A stretch of DNA of 64,000 nt from Istiophorus platypterus (Eukaryota > Chordata > Actinopteri > Istiophoriformes > Istiophoridae). A program made the translations under genes and the position numbers. The DNA lies in the NCBI GenBank assembly GCA_016859345.1, contig CM029116.1, positions 3,560,143 to 3,624,142 on the forward strand. The letters run 5' to 3'. The notes beneath the pieces are model-generated. The model ran no database searches, was not told where the DNA came from, and saw nothing but the letters and a program-made list of their open reading frames with translations. Shown in pieces: positions 52,420 through 62,375 of this stretch (the first letter of the stretch is position 1; every line of letters begins with the position of its first letter).

Positions 52420-53950
52420 TGCACACCTCCGCTCCTCTTCTTCTTCCTCTTCAGACATAAATGAGAACCAAAAACTGGACTACGGAGGTTTTGATGATAA
52501 AGCTGGTTAGTTTCACATGAGGCAAAAACAAAAGGTGAAAACTGGAACTAAAACAACTTTTAAAAAAATGCAGTAACTGTATTTAAGAACTTCCTTATTT
52601 TTCTATGTAATTTTAAGGTCATCCACCATCCATTTTAGGCTCCACAGGCCATAATATCCTGTATCTGATGGAAGATGATACAAAAATCAACGTGCTCCGC
52701 AGCGTCTGCGCCTTCAGACGGATCGAGGTCGGGGTGTAAGAGCGCCATCGAGTGGCCACTACACAACAACAACAACAAAAAGTTTGCTTAGTACTTCAGA
52801 GCCTGGATTTAAAAAAAAAAAATTATTATTTATGGTAAAATAAAAATAACAAGGTTCAAAGTGAATTAAATCAAAGTCTTCCGAGCCTGAGCTGCCCATG
52901 TGACACATGGAGATAACCTGATGACCTTTGACCTTGTTTGTTTGTTTTTTTTTAAACCAGGTTGAATTTACCCAGATGCTGAACTTACCTGCCGCAGTAT
53001 CACCAACAGCTGGTCAAGCTCAAGGCTGCTGGATCTTGAAGGTCAGCCTTCCATACCGGCTCATTTCCGGATGTGGACCAATGCTCCTGCGCTTTATTCT
53101 CATCCTGGTTTTCACAGAGACCACGTAGGCTACTAAGCACAAGAAATATCACTAAGCTTCATGTTTAATTACGAAGGTTTTGTTGCCCAACAATCACGGG
53201 TTTCCACAATCAAGCTTAAGTATCTGTACATAAGTAAAATTAAATCGGACTGATTATCCGGTGACAGACACATTTTGATTTGATTAGACACTAAGTGTAT
53301 GAAATATCATTGTAAATTACATATACTGTATTTTTATGTGACCAAGTATTTTTGAGTCAATTGTGTAAATTGCATTAGTAAAGCAGAAAACTTAATTTAG
53401 TGAGGATATCTTTGAGATGAATGACTTCCTCAGCTGCAGGGTGAAGCCGGGTCATAGTCACAACTCTAGATACGCTCAGGTCATGAGTCAAAATTCCCAA
53501 ACACAACTCAACACACCTGAAAAAACCCTGATCCTCTGTACATGACGAACTAAATGTGGTGTTTAGTAGAGAAATACTAAATCTCTCCATTTTATTTTTG
53601 GTGTAAGCAGGGTCACATTTCCGAATGAACGCATGTCCTCATCAGCTCTACACCATGTGACTTAATCCTGATCAAAACCTCCAGATTCCCAGAAAGGAAC
53701 CGAGGACTTTATCTCCGTGTCCTCGGTCGTAGTTCAAACCGAGACGAAAATCTGCCGTTTCTGTAGCAGCGATGCCGACCAATAATGATAATACAAATTA
53801 TAATGGACAATTACAAAATCAACCCTCAGCTTATGTTTGAGGAATCAACTTAGCTGGATTGATTTTTCTCATAAAACAAGACATTTAACGTGATTAAATC
53901 TCAGCGGTAAAACTCAAGAAACAGAGAAACAAGTACAAGTTTCCATCCCA

Positions 53951-54581
53951 TTTATTCGTGGTTTTTCTATTTTGTACATGAAGCTGCGAATAAAACCAAC
54001 AGATCTAAAAATAACACGTAAATGAAAAGAAACTCAACAGAGAGGCGAGGAGAGACCATATCCAAACAGTGACTGGCCTGCTGACATTACAAAGGCTTCA
54101 GATAAAAGGGAAAAAAGCCGTCTGATGGCGATTGAACGGGAAACAGTTTCAGGTTAATCATTGACTAGACAATTAAAAAAAAAAAAAAAAAGCCATTGCA
54201 CTCCTACTTCCCCTGAGGTTCCCAGACACACAAACAGACGGTAAACATTTTAAAAAGGCACTTGACAAGGGATTGCATGATGTATCAGTGCATATTAAAC
54301 TTAAATTCCACTTCTTCAAAGACATCTCTAAAACACATCTGGTCTGTGGGGTATTCTCTCGATATAGGAGGCCTATATAAGTATCTGCTGAATACTATAG
54401 ACTTTTATATATAAAATCCCATAAGTACAGTAGACCACATGGGCCTGTAAACTGTAACGGCTTGATGAAGAAAACTGGCTAAGACCTGGCCAAGAAATAT
54501 AGCTATAGAGATCGCTATAGATAGCTACCTATAGCTATGTATATATATATATATAGAGACACACACATACACACATACACA

Positions 54582-54626
<45 letters not shown>

Positions 54627-57271
54627 ACACATACACACACATACACACACATACGTTTTCCATAAAACATTTACATCCAGAAACATCAGTTTGGGCGTAA
54701 AATAACCTTTGGTTTATCTGTGCGTCTGTACCGACGGGTACATACTGCACATAAAAGAGAGAATCCACCAAAAAAGTAGTCAATTTTAATGTGTGACTAA
54801 CCGTTTGATTGTTCAGTTTAGGAACATTAAATCCCTTTAAAATGTTTATGCAGCCATCATATTTATTAGCACATTTCTTCCATTGACTGTGAAGGAAAAG
54901 AAAACTATCCAGACTTTGTGTTTTTTGTTTTTTTTGTTTTCTCTAGTTTTGGGAGAAATTCGTTCATTTGGGATATTAAAACTTTCAGGATCACAGGGCA
55001 ACTGTTTCGCTTTTAGGTGGGTTCTCACTTTAAAAAAAACAAAAGGTTTAAGAAATGATACGCAATCGTTTTTAATTACATATTCCAAACTGTTGCATAT
55101 ACTATGACTAAGGATTGCACATACATACTGTTATAGGTCTATACAGTATATAACATTTAACATTCTAGTATAAAATATAGTCCTAGGTCTATCAATAGAT
55201 ATCTTTTCATATACATTCAGGGTAAAGCGTAGGCTGGGCTGGATCTTATACGAAAGCGACATTTAAATACGGTCAAACACAGTCTTTGTGGCTGGTTGAT
55301 GCTCTGACATATGAACTGTTTTTTTCTACACAGCGAACGTTCTCCTTTCTCTGGGTCAAAGTCAGCTTCATTTAAAGCAAACGAAACAACGACAAAAAAA
55401 AAACCAAGCAAAAAACAAAAACAAATGCACAGACATACAGAGAAATGCCACTACTGGCATTCTGTCAACATCTCGTATCAGTTTGCATGTTTAAGTGTTT
55501 TAGTGGGAAGTTTTTCCATTTGTTTCGGAAAAAAAAAATCTGATTGTACACTAGGACACAGATTAATTCATATAACAATCAAAACCAATAAAAACAATAA
55601 ATCTCTCTCAAATTTAAGGTACACTTTTTCATCATAACTGTCAATTCTATGTCATTCATTAACATAGTTTAATTTGCTGAAGCACAGATGTTTCATTTAG
55701 ACCAAGCATTGGCAGAGGAAAAGTGGCATTTTGTCTGAGTCGGTTAGTTTCCAACCTGTTTCGACTCAGAACAGCCTGTATTTTACGGCAAATGGTCCAA
55801 GATCCGTCGGACCTGCTGCAAACTGACAGTCAACAGTTTGTTCATCAACAAGGAAAAGATGCGTAACAACTGTGGCTACTGTACTTCAGTGTTGTCGAGT
55901 TGAAACACTTCAAGTTTTTGTGCTTTCCCATGCAAACACTATATATTGGGTGTACTGTCACAATAAACACTGGACCATGGCTACTTTCTGTGAGTCTGTG
56001 AAAGGTAAAATGAAGCCATAAACATTCCTGTGTTAGGTCACCCAATAAGCTACTGTCAGCAGTTAAGCCAGATACCTTTAGCGAATAAAACCAAAGCCAG
56101 TTGTGGACTAATATACTGGTGACCAAAGAGTGAAATGGAGATACTTAAATGGTTAGCACGCCTGTAGTCCTATTGGCAATGGTTATTGCATGTTTGTTTT
56201 TTTTTTGTTTTGTTTTTTTTTAAATACAAATGCAGCATCCTCCAAACTAATCCACTGGTGTGAGATTTTGTTTAAAGAAAAGTGAGACAATCTCGTTGGA
56301 AATTGCTGTTGTCAATGTTGCTTCAGTTCGTGTATTTACGGCCGCTAACAGTAGCTAGCAGCTAGTGCTAATGTGGGTATAGATCAGTTGTTACAACCGG
56401 CAAAACTACTATTAACGCCACAAAAAGTAGCCACTGTTCAGCTGTCAACTGGTCCCGAATATCCGATTACAACAGTACATCAGGATGGCTTTTTAATTTT
56501 ATACGCTTGGTTACGACATTCACTGTCTTGATAAAGTTGTGGCCTTATTTTGCCAAGGTCTCTGTTGTTTGCTGAACTGAACACTTGACATAGGGTTATA
56601 TTCCAAAGTTTGTGAGGGTATGATCAAAATGCAAAGAATGAACTGGGAAAATTTTTACGCGATTAATAAAATTTAATTCCACATTCTCGTTACTTTAGAA
56701 CTGTAGGATTTAGATTAAGTCGGCAAAGTCAAAAAGAAAAAAAAGAAGTGACAATTTGCGAAGGCAGTCCTTGCAATTTAAGTCATATCTGACAGGGTCT
56801 GATAATGTTGATTAAAACCTGGGGGCTGGGGAGTAGGTGGGGTTAAGACCTGTATGATGGAGGTTTTCTGGACAGGGGGTCGCCGTGTTTCCTCTCTTCT
56901 GGATCTCTCAGTGGTCCAGTGCACACATCTCCTTTTGGTATGTGATACGACTCTGCGTTGACAAAAGGCAAACGCAAACAGACAGCATTTAATTACACAG
57001 AAAAGGTCCCATCGTTATCAAACCTGTGCGATCTAGACGAGGAACATCTGCTGGGACAGTGACATTAAAATAGTATATTTAACAGTTAAGTGTCCACATC
57101 CACATTCAGAACCTGTTGCTGTTTTCAGATACTTAAGTCTGTCAAATGCATGACTTGAAGATGGATGAAACTGAAGCGCTTTCCTCTATAATACTGACGG
57201 ACAGCGGTTGGTCAGATGTCTGTGGACCTGCCTGTTGCTGTGTTGGGTCTTGGTTTCCATGGAAATCACCA
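53951..57271 (-). other. possible long irf2bp1 3' UTR
   Basis: About 3.3 kb downstream of the irf2bp1 stop on the minus strand contain no supported gene. The block is AT-rich and almost free of microsatellites except one compound AT/CA tract (54538-54653). A canonical AATAAA (minus) lies at 53951-53956; an ATTAAA variant lies much closer, at 56988-56993. A GCTAGC-like cluster sits at 56342-56372. Mammalian IRF2BP mRNAs have long 3' UTRs, which makes this reading reasonable, but the true end could be either hexamer. Confidence 0.4.
54538..54653. repeat. compound (AT)n-(CA)n-(ACACAT)n microsatellite
   Basis: About 116 bp: AT run, then CA run with CG interruptions, then several ACACAT hexamer units. 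It lies inside the possible irf2bp1 3' UTR. Confidence 0.94.
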
Positions 57272-57578
57272 TCACGTCTCTCTCTCCTTCTTGACAGTGA
57301 CGTCGCCGCTCCCAGAGCCGGCTCCACCGGCAGAGCCGCCCCCAGCCCCGGGCGCAGCGGCGGCTCCGGGTCCCGCCCCGGCACCGGATGCAGCGGCCGA
57401 TGCGGCTCCCGCTCCTGCTCCTGCAGTGCCCAGTATGGTGGAGACCTCTCCTTGCATGAAGGCCCAAGGGGGGCTGTTGGGAGAGTTATCCAGCGGGCAG
57501 CGCTCTCCGCTGGGGCAGTACACTTCCCCATCTCCCCGCCGGCTCTGGATGTACACCCTGGTGCAGGGGAAGCAGAAC
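57272..57578 (-). CDS. irf2bp1: irf2bp1 coding exon 2 (second half of C-terminal RING, acidic/Gly-Ala tail)
   Basis: This exon completes the protein from R344 to residue 445 and the stop at 57272-57274. It starts one base into a codon after acceptor TGTAG (57579-57580). It supplies the last four zinc ligands of the RING (C346, C349, C365, C371), including the family signature VYCPSGERC, and the conserved stretch PWAFMQGEVSTIL. Then comes a low-complexity Gly/Ala/Pro-rich linker and the terminus VTVKKERET. The near-identical VKKERD-type end is seen across IRF2BP proteins; VKKE at 439-442 fits a sumoylation consensus (inference). The Gly/Ala-rich linker between RING and tail is longer than I expect for the family. 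Confidence 0.92.
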
Positions 57579-57875
57579 CTACATTTGGTGGAGATGGAAA
57601 ACACAGGTTATTACAACTTTCAATGAGACATAATTATTAGGGATACCAAATAATAATAGTCATTATTTGTCCGATTAATTATGTTTTCGCCTATAATACA
57701 TAAAAAATGACCAGAGCCTATAGTGCTGTCTGACTCTGCTGACTAACTTTAAGCCCAAAAAACAAAGCATTTTATTCATTGCTACATGAATCCACTTACT
57801 GTTTCAGGATAATAATTTTCCAATACTAAACCACCTTAAAAAGATTGTCGAGGGAAAAAAAGCAAACACACAAAC
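57579..57875 (-). other. irf2bp1: irf2bp1 intron (297 bp) splitting the RING finger
   Basis: GT (57874-57875) and AG (57579-57580) borders on the minus strand, phase 2. It separates H343 from C346 of the RING. It is AT-rich, without repeats or RNA genes. Human IRF2BP1 and IRF2BPL are intronless as I recall, while IRF2BP2 has an intron in this region. Confidence 0.88.
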
Positions 57876-58906
57876 CTATGCCCTGGCACCGATGGACACT
57901 GAACAAAGTGTGTGTCTTCCAGCCTCTCGTGACACAAGGTGCAGGACAGAGTGTTTCCAGTTGAATGGGTGTTGCTGGTGGAGGCCGATCCCAGCTCAGA
58001 GGCACCACTGTGGGGCAGCGCCGCAGCCGTGGTGGCCGCCTCTGCGGAGGTGCTGGATCCCAGCGGCTCACCTCCGGACCTGGCGGCCAGGGGGCGTGGC
58101 TGCCTGGCCGGGGACGAGGCGGGCTTGGGGCTCGTCTGGCTCACACCCCCCGCCATGGAGGAGGACGAAGACGGGAGGCCCGTACTTTTTCCGGCGCTGC
58201 TGCCAGCCACGGCGGTGTGGACCTGCGTCTGTGTCTTGGGCTGGTTCTGGGACGAACTGAGCTCCCGCTCCAGCTCCGGAGTGATGAAGGGCGCTATTCC
58301 CATTCCTATCCCCAGCTGTCTGCGGCTCATCTCGGCCAGCACCGGGGCAGGGAAGATCATGGGGCTACTCATGGGGGCTGTCCTGGCGGTGAGACCCGCC
58401 GGCATGCCAGCGAGTAGCCCGTGGGGAATCCCCGCGATGCTCTGAGTTACTAGACTAGGAGGGAGGGCAGCGCCCAGCATGGGTCTCCGGCTGCCGCTGG
58501 GGCTCTGGCGGTTCACCTCTTGAGGCGTCTGCCCGTCGCGGTGCAGCCCGTTGGGCGGCACGCGAACCGAGGACCCGGCGCTCTCTCCTCTTCCTCCCCT
58601 GTCGAAGCGCTCGCCGTGCGGCCTGCCTCCGTCCGCCGCCGCCGCCGCCGCCGCCGCTTCTCCTCTTCCAGATGTGCTGTGTTTATTGGGCGAGGGACCA
58701 GGTGACCTGACGTTCCCGTCCTGCATCCCGTGAGTTCGTTTCAGCTGCCGGGCGCTCGCAATCAGGAATTCAATCTGGTTCGCCCCCTCGTAGTTGACGC
58801 AGCCACGGCAGACCACCTCGCTGAAGTCCCACACCACGGTCCACGGCATCTTTGGCAGGTCGCACAGGTAGCACCACTGGCGCCGGGAGGAGGAGGGGGA
58901 CGACAT
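57876..58906 (-). CDS. irf2bp1: irf2bp1 coding exon 1 (IRF2BP-family transcriptional co-repressor)
   Basis: Encodes residues 1-343 plus two bases of codon 344 of a 445-aa nuclear co-repressor of the IRF2BP family, which in mammals binds IRF2 and represses transcription. The N-terminal IRF2BP zinc finger is clear: RRQWCYLCDLPKMPW with C12, C15, C33 and C36, then VCRGCVNYEGANQIEF. A poly-Ala run (84-91) is coded by a GCC tract. The first half of the C4HC3 RING is at the end of the exon: C322, C325, C337, H343, within LSCTLCHERLEDTHFVQCPS. The donor is CATAG then GTTTGTG. Frame and protein are continuous across the 297-bp intron (H-R-F-C-F-P-C). The symbol follows adjacency to foxa3. The intron position in the RING is IRF2BP2-like, so an irf2bp2-related paralogue is not excluded. 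Confidence 0.93.
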
Positions 58907-59438
58907 GGCCAGGTAGCGAGCCCTAGCGGGTTCGACGAGCCAGCTAGCTCGCTAGCGTGCTAGCACACGTTAGCTGCGTTAACCTATTTAGCTTCGACAG
59001 CCGCACGCCGCCTTTTCGCCGGCGACTCGCTGCTTTAACGGCCTTGATCCCGCTTCAGAACGACGTTAAACATCCCACGGACGTTGGATCGGCTCGAACT
59101 CGCCGGTTGTTTTCGCTCTTTTTGTCATACGTTTGTTTTGTTTACCCGCTTCGGCCTGTTCTTCACCGCTGTCAACGGCTCCCCCGACGGACGCTGGGAC
59201 GTTACGTAACCCCGCGCGGGGCGTTGTGGGTGTTCGAGTTTCCCTGCCCGCCTTCGTCAGGGCAGACGCGTCGTCCGAGCGCGGCCGCGGAACTACAACC
59301 GCAGAACGGGCACGGAAGTGAAGCGACCAAAGGTCAAGGTTCATCTAGTGTCAACACATGTGCGTCCTCCACAGCCATGTGTCTCCAGGAAGAAAACTCT
59401 TGATTTCAGCGCTTCGCCGTTTACTTTGAGACTTAAAA
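58907..59438. promoter_or_regulatory. bidirectional CpG-rich promoter between irf2bp1 and polr1g
   Basis: Only 532 bp separate the divergent start codons of irf2bp1 (minus) and polr1g (plus). The interval is rich in CpG, has no TATA box I can see, and contains a cluster of GCTAGC-type palindromes at 58937-58976 near the irf2bp1 start. The arrangement fits a shared CpG-island promoter for two housekeeping-like genes. Transcription start sites cannot be placed by eye. Confidence 0.7.
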
Positions 59439-59523
59439 ATGCCAAGAGACATATCGTCCTCGTCGAGCGAAGACGAGGCGGACAGCCCCGCCGCAGAGTC
59501 CCCGGCCGAGCGCAGAGAACCCG
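59439..59523 (+). CDS. polr1g: polr1g coding exon 1
   Basis: Starts MPRDISSSSSEDEADS, a Ser/acidic N-terminus typical of casein-kinase-2 targets, and ends one base into codon 29 at a strong donor (CCCG then GTAAG). Joined to exon 2 the sequence reads REPEKKASKYECPADF. The ATG at 59439 is the only reasonable start before the conserved core. The first residues are not conserved in the family, so the start is chosen by frame and promoter proximity. Confidence 0.85.
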
Positions 59524-60116
59524 GTAAGATCGGACCCACCGACGGCACGAAGTCGTCGTTGGCCGGCCGATGTGCTAATAGTTGTCTCAGTCAGACCAGC
59601 TTCATAGAGGCAGCTCAGAAATACACCGCAGTCCAGGGACAACACACAGCACAGCAGGCTGTGACTGGCCGAGCGTCATTTTGTAGGCTCACACACGCGT
59701 CTCACGACTCTTTGACTCATTTAAACAGATAAATATAATGTAGTGTGTTAATAGTCTTGATGTATTTAGGCAAAAGATGTCTGATCAGTCTAGTTCCAGC
59801 TCAGAACGATGCTCTGCATTTGTCAATGCCTTGGTTGTTTGTCATCCACTATTCTGCAATAAGGAGGTATTGACATTAAATCTTGCCAGTCATCAGTGTT
59901 TTCTACACAATAACTACGACACACATACAAGAGGTGATACTGACCATTGAAATTAACCTACCAGAGAGTGACGTCACAAGTGTTTTTTCAGGTTGTCTAC
60001 CTCTGCACTGTTCTGTGTGTTTCCAATGCTCAGTGTTATTTATTTATTTCATTAAAAAATGTATTTATTTATTTATTTTAATGAAATGGCTGAAGTTGTG
60101 CTGTTTGCATCCACAG
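59524..60116 (+). other. polr1g: polr1g intron 1 (593 bp)
   Basis: GTAAG donor and CACAG acceptor, phase 1. It contains a short (TTTA)n-like AT-rich run near 60036-60080 just before the acceptor. No additional exon was seen. Confidence 0.85.
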
Positions 60117-60261
60117 AGAAGAAGGCCTCCAAGTACGAGTGTCCCGCCGACTTTGTGTCATTCTGCCATAAGCCCTGCAGCAGCACCCTGACGCAGAGTC
60201 TGAAGAACAACAAGAACGAGTTATGGCTCATTAAAGCTCCTGCCAGCTTTGATCCAGAGTG
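60117..60261 (+). CDS. polr1g: polr1g coding exon 2
   Basis: Begins after acceptor CATCCACAG and ends at donor TG-GTGGGT, phase 2. It encodes the conserved start of the RPA34/PAF49 domain: YECPADF, then ELWLIKAPASFDPE, which matches the ELWLIQAPADFAPE of human POLR1G. Codon 77 (Cys) is split across the next intron and rebuilds the family motif E-C-F-x-G. The open frame running past the donor into the intron is not used. Confidence 0.92.
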
Positions 60262-60942
60262 GTGGGTGCAGTCCTTCGCCCCGTCTACCGTTTCCTCGTC
60301 TCTGTCTCTGATGCACCATCAAAACACTTTTACAAGGGGTCGGGTTTGCAGTGCAGTGATAACTCTGGCCGCAAATTTACATTTAAAGGCCAATGGTGAA
60401 TGATAAATTAAAGCCCAATAGTAGTGCAGGTAGATAAGAGCTATTAGGTCACCAAAACAAGTCAGTGAAGTCAGTTACATAGCAATATCTAGTTAAAGTT
60501 TACAAACATTAACCCTCATAAGCTACTTAACTGTCCAAGTGATGCCGTGGTCACAAAATTCCTGAGTGTTTTGAGTGAGTTACAGTTAAAAAAAAGTTTA
60601 ATTTTGTTACTTGTTAATTCAAGTTTTCAAAGGTAAGTGTGGGGAGTGTGTCACTTCTTTCTCCTTCTTTTGCAGTCTCGCTTTTAAACAGTCTCTCTTA
60701 AACAAGTAGCTGACAGTGGGGCAGTTTTGTCCGTTGAGGCCAGCAGGTGGAGCTAGAGATGGGCTTCATTCAGAGGCTCTAGAAAGCTTCCGCAAATTCA
60801 ACAGCAGTCTGAGAAAATGATCTAGTTTGCTGGAGACAACTCAAGTTGAGTAAACTTTTCCCACTTGGTTTGAATGGTGAATGGTGCCTAATCTTTCCTC
60901 TCCTCCCAACCCCCAACCCACCCCCCACCCTCCTCCGTCCAG
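60262..60942 (+). other. polr1g: polr1g intron 2 (681 bp)
   Basis: GTGGGT donor and a C-rich pyrimidine tract leading to CCAG, phase 2. It splits a cysteine codon in the E-C-F-S-G motif. No repeats of note or embedded RNA gene were seen. Confidence 0.87.
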
Positions 60943-61750
60943 TTTCAGTGGCATCAGGATGCCCCTCTCAGGTCTCCAGACCCTGAAGGTTCCCGCTGTC
61001 GCTAGCGGAGCCAAGTCTGGGAGTGGCCAGCAGATTTACAGCATCCTGGCATCCTCCCACGGCACCTCAGAGCTCCACTTGCTCACCAGTGACAAGCAGT
61101 CGTCAAATGGCGTCGTTTTTGGTCCTACATTCTCGGGCCTGCTAAATGTGTGTGAGAATTATGGAGACAGCAGTGCTAACCGGGCCCCCCATGTCATCCC
61201 CGCTGCTCCGGCACCCTCCATACCGCTGGGGCTGAAACAGCGATTCCAACCCTTCGGCAGTAAGACCCCCACGCTGACCTGCGTGGCAGAGAATGAGGTG
61301 GACGGAGCAGCCTTTGGGCCCTCGTCTGCAACCCTTCGCCCCTTGGTAGTGAAACGATGCATAGAAGAAGTGGGGCATGAGGAGGAGGAAGAGGAAGGGC
61401 GGAAAAAGAAGAAGAAGAAAAAGAAAGAAAAGCGGATCAAGTTGGAGCGAGAGGAGCTGGAGGAGCCGGTGAGCGTGAAACAGGAACCTGTAGCGGAAAC
61501 TCACAACGAAACGACGACGGAGCCTCCGTTGCAGGAGGGTGACATTTCAGAGGAAAAGAGGAAGAAGAAGAAGAAAAAGAAGGACAGGGAGCGAGAGGAG
61601 GTGGAGGAGGGTGTGGAGCCTGGTCTGAGGGTGAAGGTGGAAGAGGTAACGGTGAAATGTGAAGCGATGGACACTTCATACGCGGATGTAGTGGAAGGCT
61701 CGGCAAAGAAGAAGAAAAAGAAGAAGAAAAGCAAAACTGATGACGACTAG
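60943..61750 (+). CDS. polr1g: polr1g coding exon 3 (RNA polymerase I subunit, PAF49/CD3EAP)
   Basis: Completes a 345-aa homologue of POLR1G, the PAF49/RPA34.5 subunit that dimerises with POLR1E (PAF53) on Pol I in the nucleolus and aids rRNA transcription. It enters after acceptor CCGTCCAG and reads FSGIRMPLSGLQTLK, equivalent to FNGRHVPLSGSQIVK in human. It then holds the rest of the dimerisation domain and the motif IPLGLKQRFQPFG (human IPPGLRPRFCAFG). The C-terminal third is charged, with acidic runs and three lysine tracts; the last is SAKKKKKKKKSKTDDD at 330-345. Motifs VKQEP, VKVEE and VKCEA resemble the VKQE/VKVE repeats of the mammalian tail. It is shorter than human POLR1G (about 510 aa), mainly in the repetitive tail. 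A frame open upstream of the acceptor is intronic. Confidence 0.94.
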
Positions 61751-62375
61751 TCTGTTCTCACACTTTGGTGTTTAGTTTTAGTTTTTTTGTTACTTTTTGT
61801 TTTTTGTTTTTTTTTACTTTATGAACTCACCTTTGAGCCAATTTACTACACATTCACTCCGTCTTATTGTTAGATTGCATAATGCAGGACTTGTTTTTGG
61901 CAGAACATTGTATTTTGTTTAAAAAAAAAAAAAAATTCACATCCTGAATCAATTGAACAGTGATACAGATTATAAATTGGACTCATCCCAGCATGTTTAA
62001 GGCCAATGTTCCTATCATTTTCAGCTCAGAAAGTGTCACTTTTACACACACAGTGTGTGTGCAGCCGCAGGCATGTATGAGTGCGCCCGGTAATAAGAGC
62101 GTACATGGGGGGAAATTCTGCGTTTTCTGCCAGTGTCTGTCAGGTCATGGTAGGTTTTATAGGGATTTCGCTCACACACAGTGTTGGCTGTGTTTGTGTG
62201 TATATTTACAGAATCGCGCTAGCAACGTTGCCGGTTTGCAGCAGGTAAAGACACACTAATGGTTCAGTGTCACGTAAGGCTGTTAAATTAATGTTTGTCT
62301 TGTTTTTTTAACGGCGCTAAGTCACATGTATCGGGGAAATTACGCATGTGCAGGGAAATAAAATAATGAAAATGA
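61751..62375 (+). other. probable polr1g 3' UTR
   Basis: T-rich sequence after the polr1g stop (TAG 61748-61750), with poly-T near 61801-61816 and poly-A at 61921-61935. An AATAAA at 62357-62362 is followed by a GU-rich stretch about 20 nt later, as expected for a cleavage site. Distal edge uncertain. Confidence 0.4.
62357..62362 (+). terminator. candidate polr1g poly(A) signal AATAAA
   Basis: Canonical hexamer about 610 nt after the stop codon with a downstream GTGGTGTTTT element. Chosen because both elements are present; other weaker hexamers could be used. Confidence 0.35.

Larger units (their letters stand above)
49446..53950. other. intergenic region between irf2bp1 and foxa3, candidate foxa3 upstream control region
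   Basis: No gene supported. Being upstream of foxa3, it is the natural place for its enhancers. It includes an alternating CG stretch (49995-50012), two unique blocks with homeodomain- and TCF/SOX-like motifs (50420-50800 and 52080-52340), and AT/GT repeat tracts at 50874-50917 and 51366-51563. Confidence 0.7.

Noticed and set aside
57836..57875. Extension of irf2bp1 exon 1 past the donor, ending FVCLLFFPRQSF
   Set aside because: It would destroy the RING; splicing at 57875/57579 restores the FCFPC family motif.
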